From NCBI GenBank assembly GCA_023251855.1, contig JAHEYA010000218.1:1-5174 (forward strand): a DNA stretch of 5,174 bases. The letters are read 5' to 3'. Under the pieces are notes generated by a model. That model was not told the DNA's origin. It saw only the letters and a program-made list of their open reading frames with translations, and ran no database searches. The stretch is from Bacteroidota bacterium. Its GTDB lineage: Bacteria; Bacteroidota; Bacteroidia; 2-12-FULL-35-15. Shown here piece after piece: positions 4,821-5,174 of the stretch; the first letter of the stretch is position 1; each line of letters opens with the position of its first letter. The position numbers and the translations under genes are program-made.

Positions 4821-5165
4821 TTAAAATAGCTCTAATTGTTGAGGCACATTGGGTAATTCCATCGGTTTGGAACCATAAAATAATTCCATTTGCCCGAATT
4901 GTTTATCTGTTATCTGAAGTATTCCTATTTTCCCGTGTTCCGGTAAATTCTTCTTTACCCTTTTGCTATGCACATCCGCATTTTCAGAACTGGAACTATG
5001 TCGCACATACATACTGAATTGAAACATGCTAAATCCATCATTAAGTAATTCTTTTCTAAATCTCGAAGCAACTTTACGTTCCTTTTTTGTTTCGGTAGGT
5101 AGGTCATACATTACGAGTGTCCACATGATACGGTAGGCATTTAAACGGTCTGTATTTATTGACAT
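4821..5165 (-). CDS. cas2: CRISPR-associated endoribonuclease-fold protein Cas2 (type II-C)
   Basis: Cas2 dimers bridge two Cas1 dimers to form the integrase that inserts new spacers into the array. This 114-aa protein has the family length and ferredoxin-like fold signatures: first strand IMWTLVMYDLPTETKKER (13-30) with the conserved Asp D21, then FRKELLNDGFSMFQFSMYVRH (36-56), ENADVHSKRVKKNLPEHGKIGIL (61-83) and ITDKQFGQMELFYG (85-98). The C-terminal tail PQQLELF is typical of Bacteroidota II-C Cas2. The ATG at 5165 is chosen because the preceding DRLNAYRIMW segment is also typical of these proteins; a later Met at residue 14 would lose it. No Shine-Dalgarno is seen. One minus-strand frame entering from the window edge ends with TAA at 5156-5158, so cas1 may overlap cas2 by 10 bp. 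cas2 faces the array across the terminator. The gene appears intact. Confidence 0.96.
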   Translation of the reverse strand: MSINTDRLNAYRIMWTLVMYDLPTETKKERKVASRFRKELLNDGFSMFQFSMYVRHSSSSENADVHSKRVKKNLPEHGKIGILQITDKQFGQMELFYGSKPMELPNVPQQLELF

Positions 5166-5174
5166 TTGATGGAG

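Overview
The window looks like AT-rich DNA from a member of the Bacteroidota. Supporting signs are an ECF sigma factor paired with a zinc-less, single-pass membrane protein, an NhaD-type antiporter, a 47-bp type II-C CRISPR repeat starting GTTGTGATTTGC, a Cas2 ending in QQLELF, weak or absent Shine-Dalgarno sequences, and Bacteroidota-style TAnnTTTG promoter motifs. I cannot name the genus.

Layout. Positions 1-299 hold a possible gene tail and the leader of the sigma gene. Positions 300-2136 are a two-gene operon: a 161-aa ECF sigma factor followed after 13 bp by a 445-aa membrane protein that is probably its anti-sigma partner; its cytoplasmic part is built from three copies of one ~60-residue unit. 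Convergent to it, ending 13 bp away, is a 426-aa NhaD Na+/H+ antiporter (2150-3430, minus). Positions 3431-3958 carry no credible gene but contain a strongly structured, repeat-like stretch (3655-3734).

Positions 3959-5174 are the cas2-proximal end of a type II-C CRISPR-Cas locus. Seven identical 47-bp repeats and six 30-bp spacers (4035-4543) are oriented on the plus strand. A rho-independent terminator (4623-4650) follows, and cas2 (4821-5165) comes toward it on the minus strand. cas1 and cas9 are expected beyond the right edge. Four things here deserve attention. (1) Each repeat contains a complete Bacteroidota promoter (TTG-18 bp-TATCTTTG), so each spacer could be transcribed from its own start. 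(2) A 40-codon ORF for a single-pass membrane peptide lies directly downstream of cas2. (3) A 30-bp copy of the cas2 3' end, 26/30 identical and carrying a stop, lies directly after that small ORF, which is therefore bracketed by two cas2 tails. (4) The left end of the array abuts the severed 5' end of a tyrosine-recombinase gene.

The sigma/anti-sigma pair and NhaD show no sequence link to the CRISPR locus. No tracrRNA could be found in the window.
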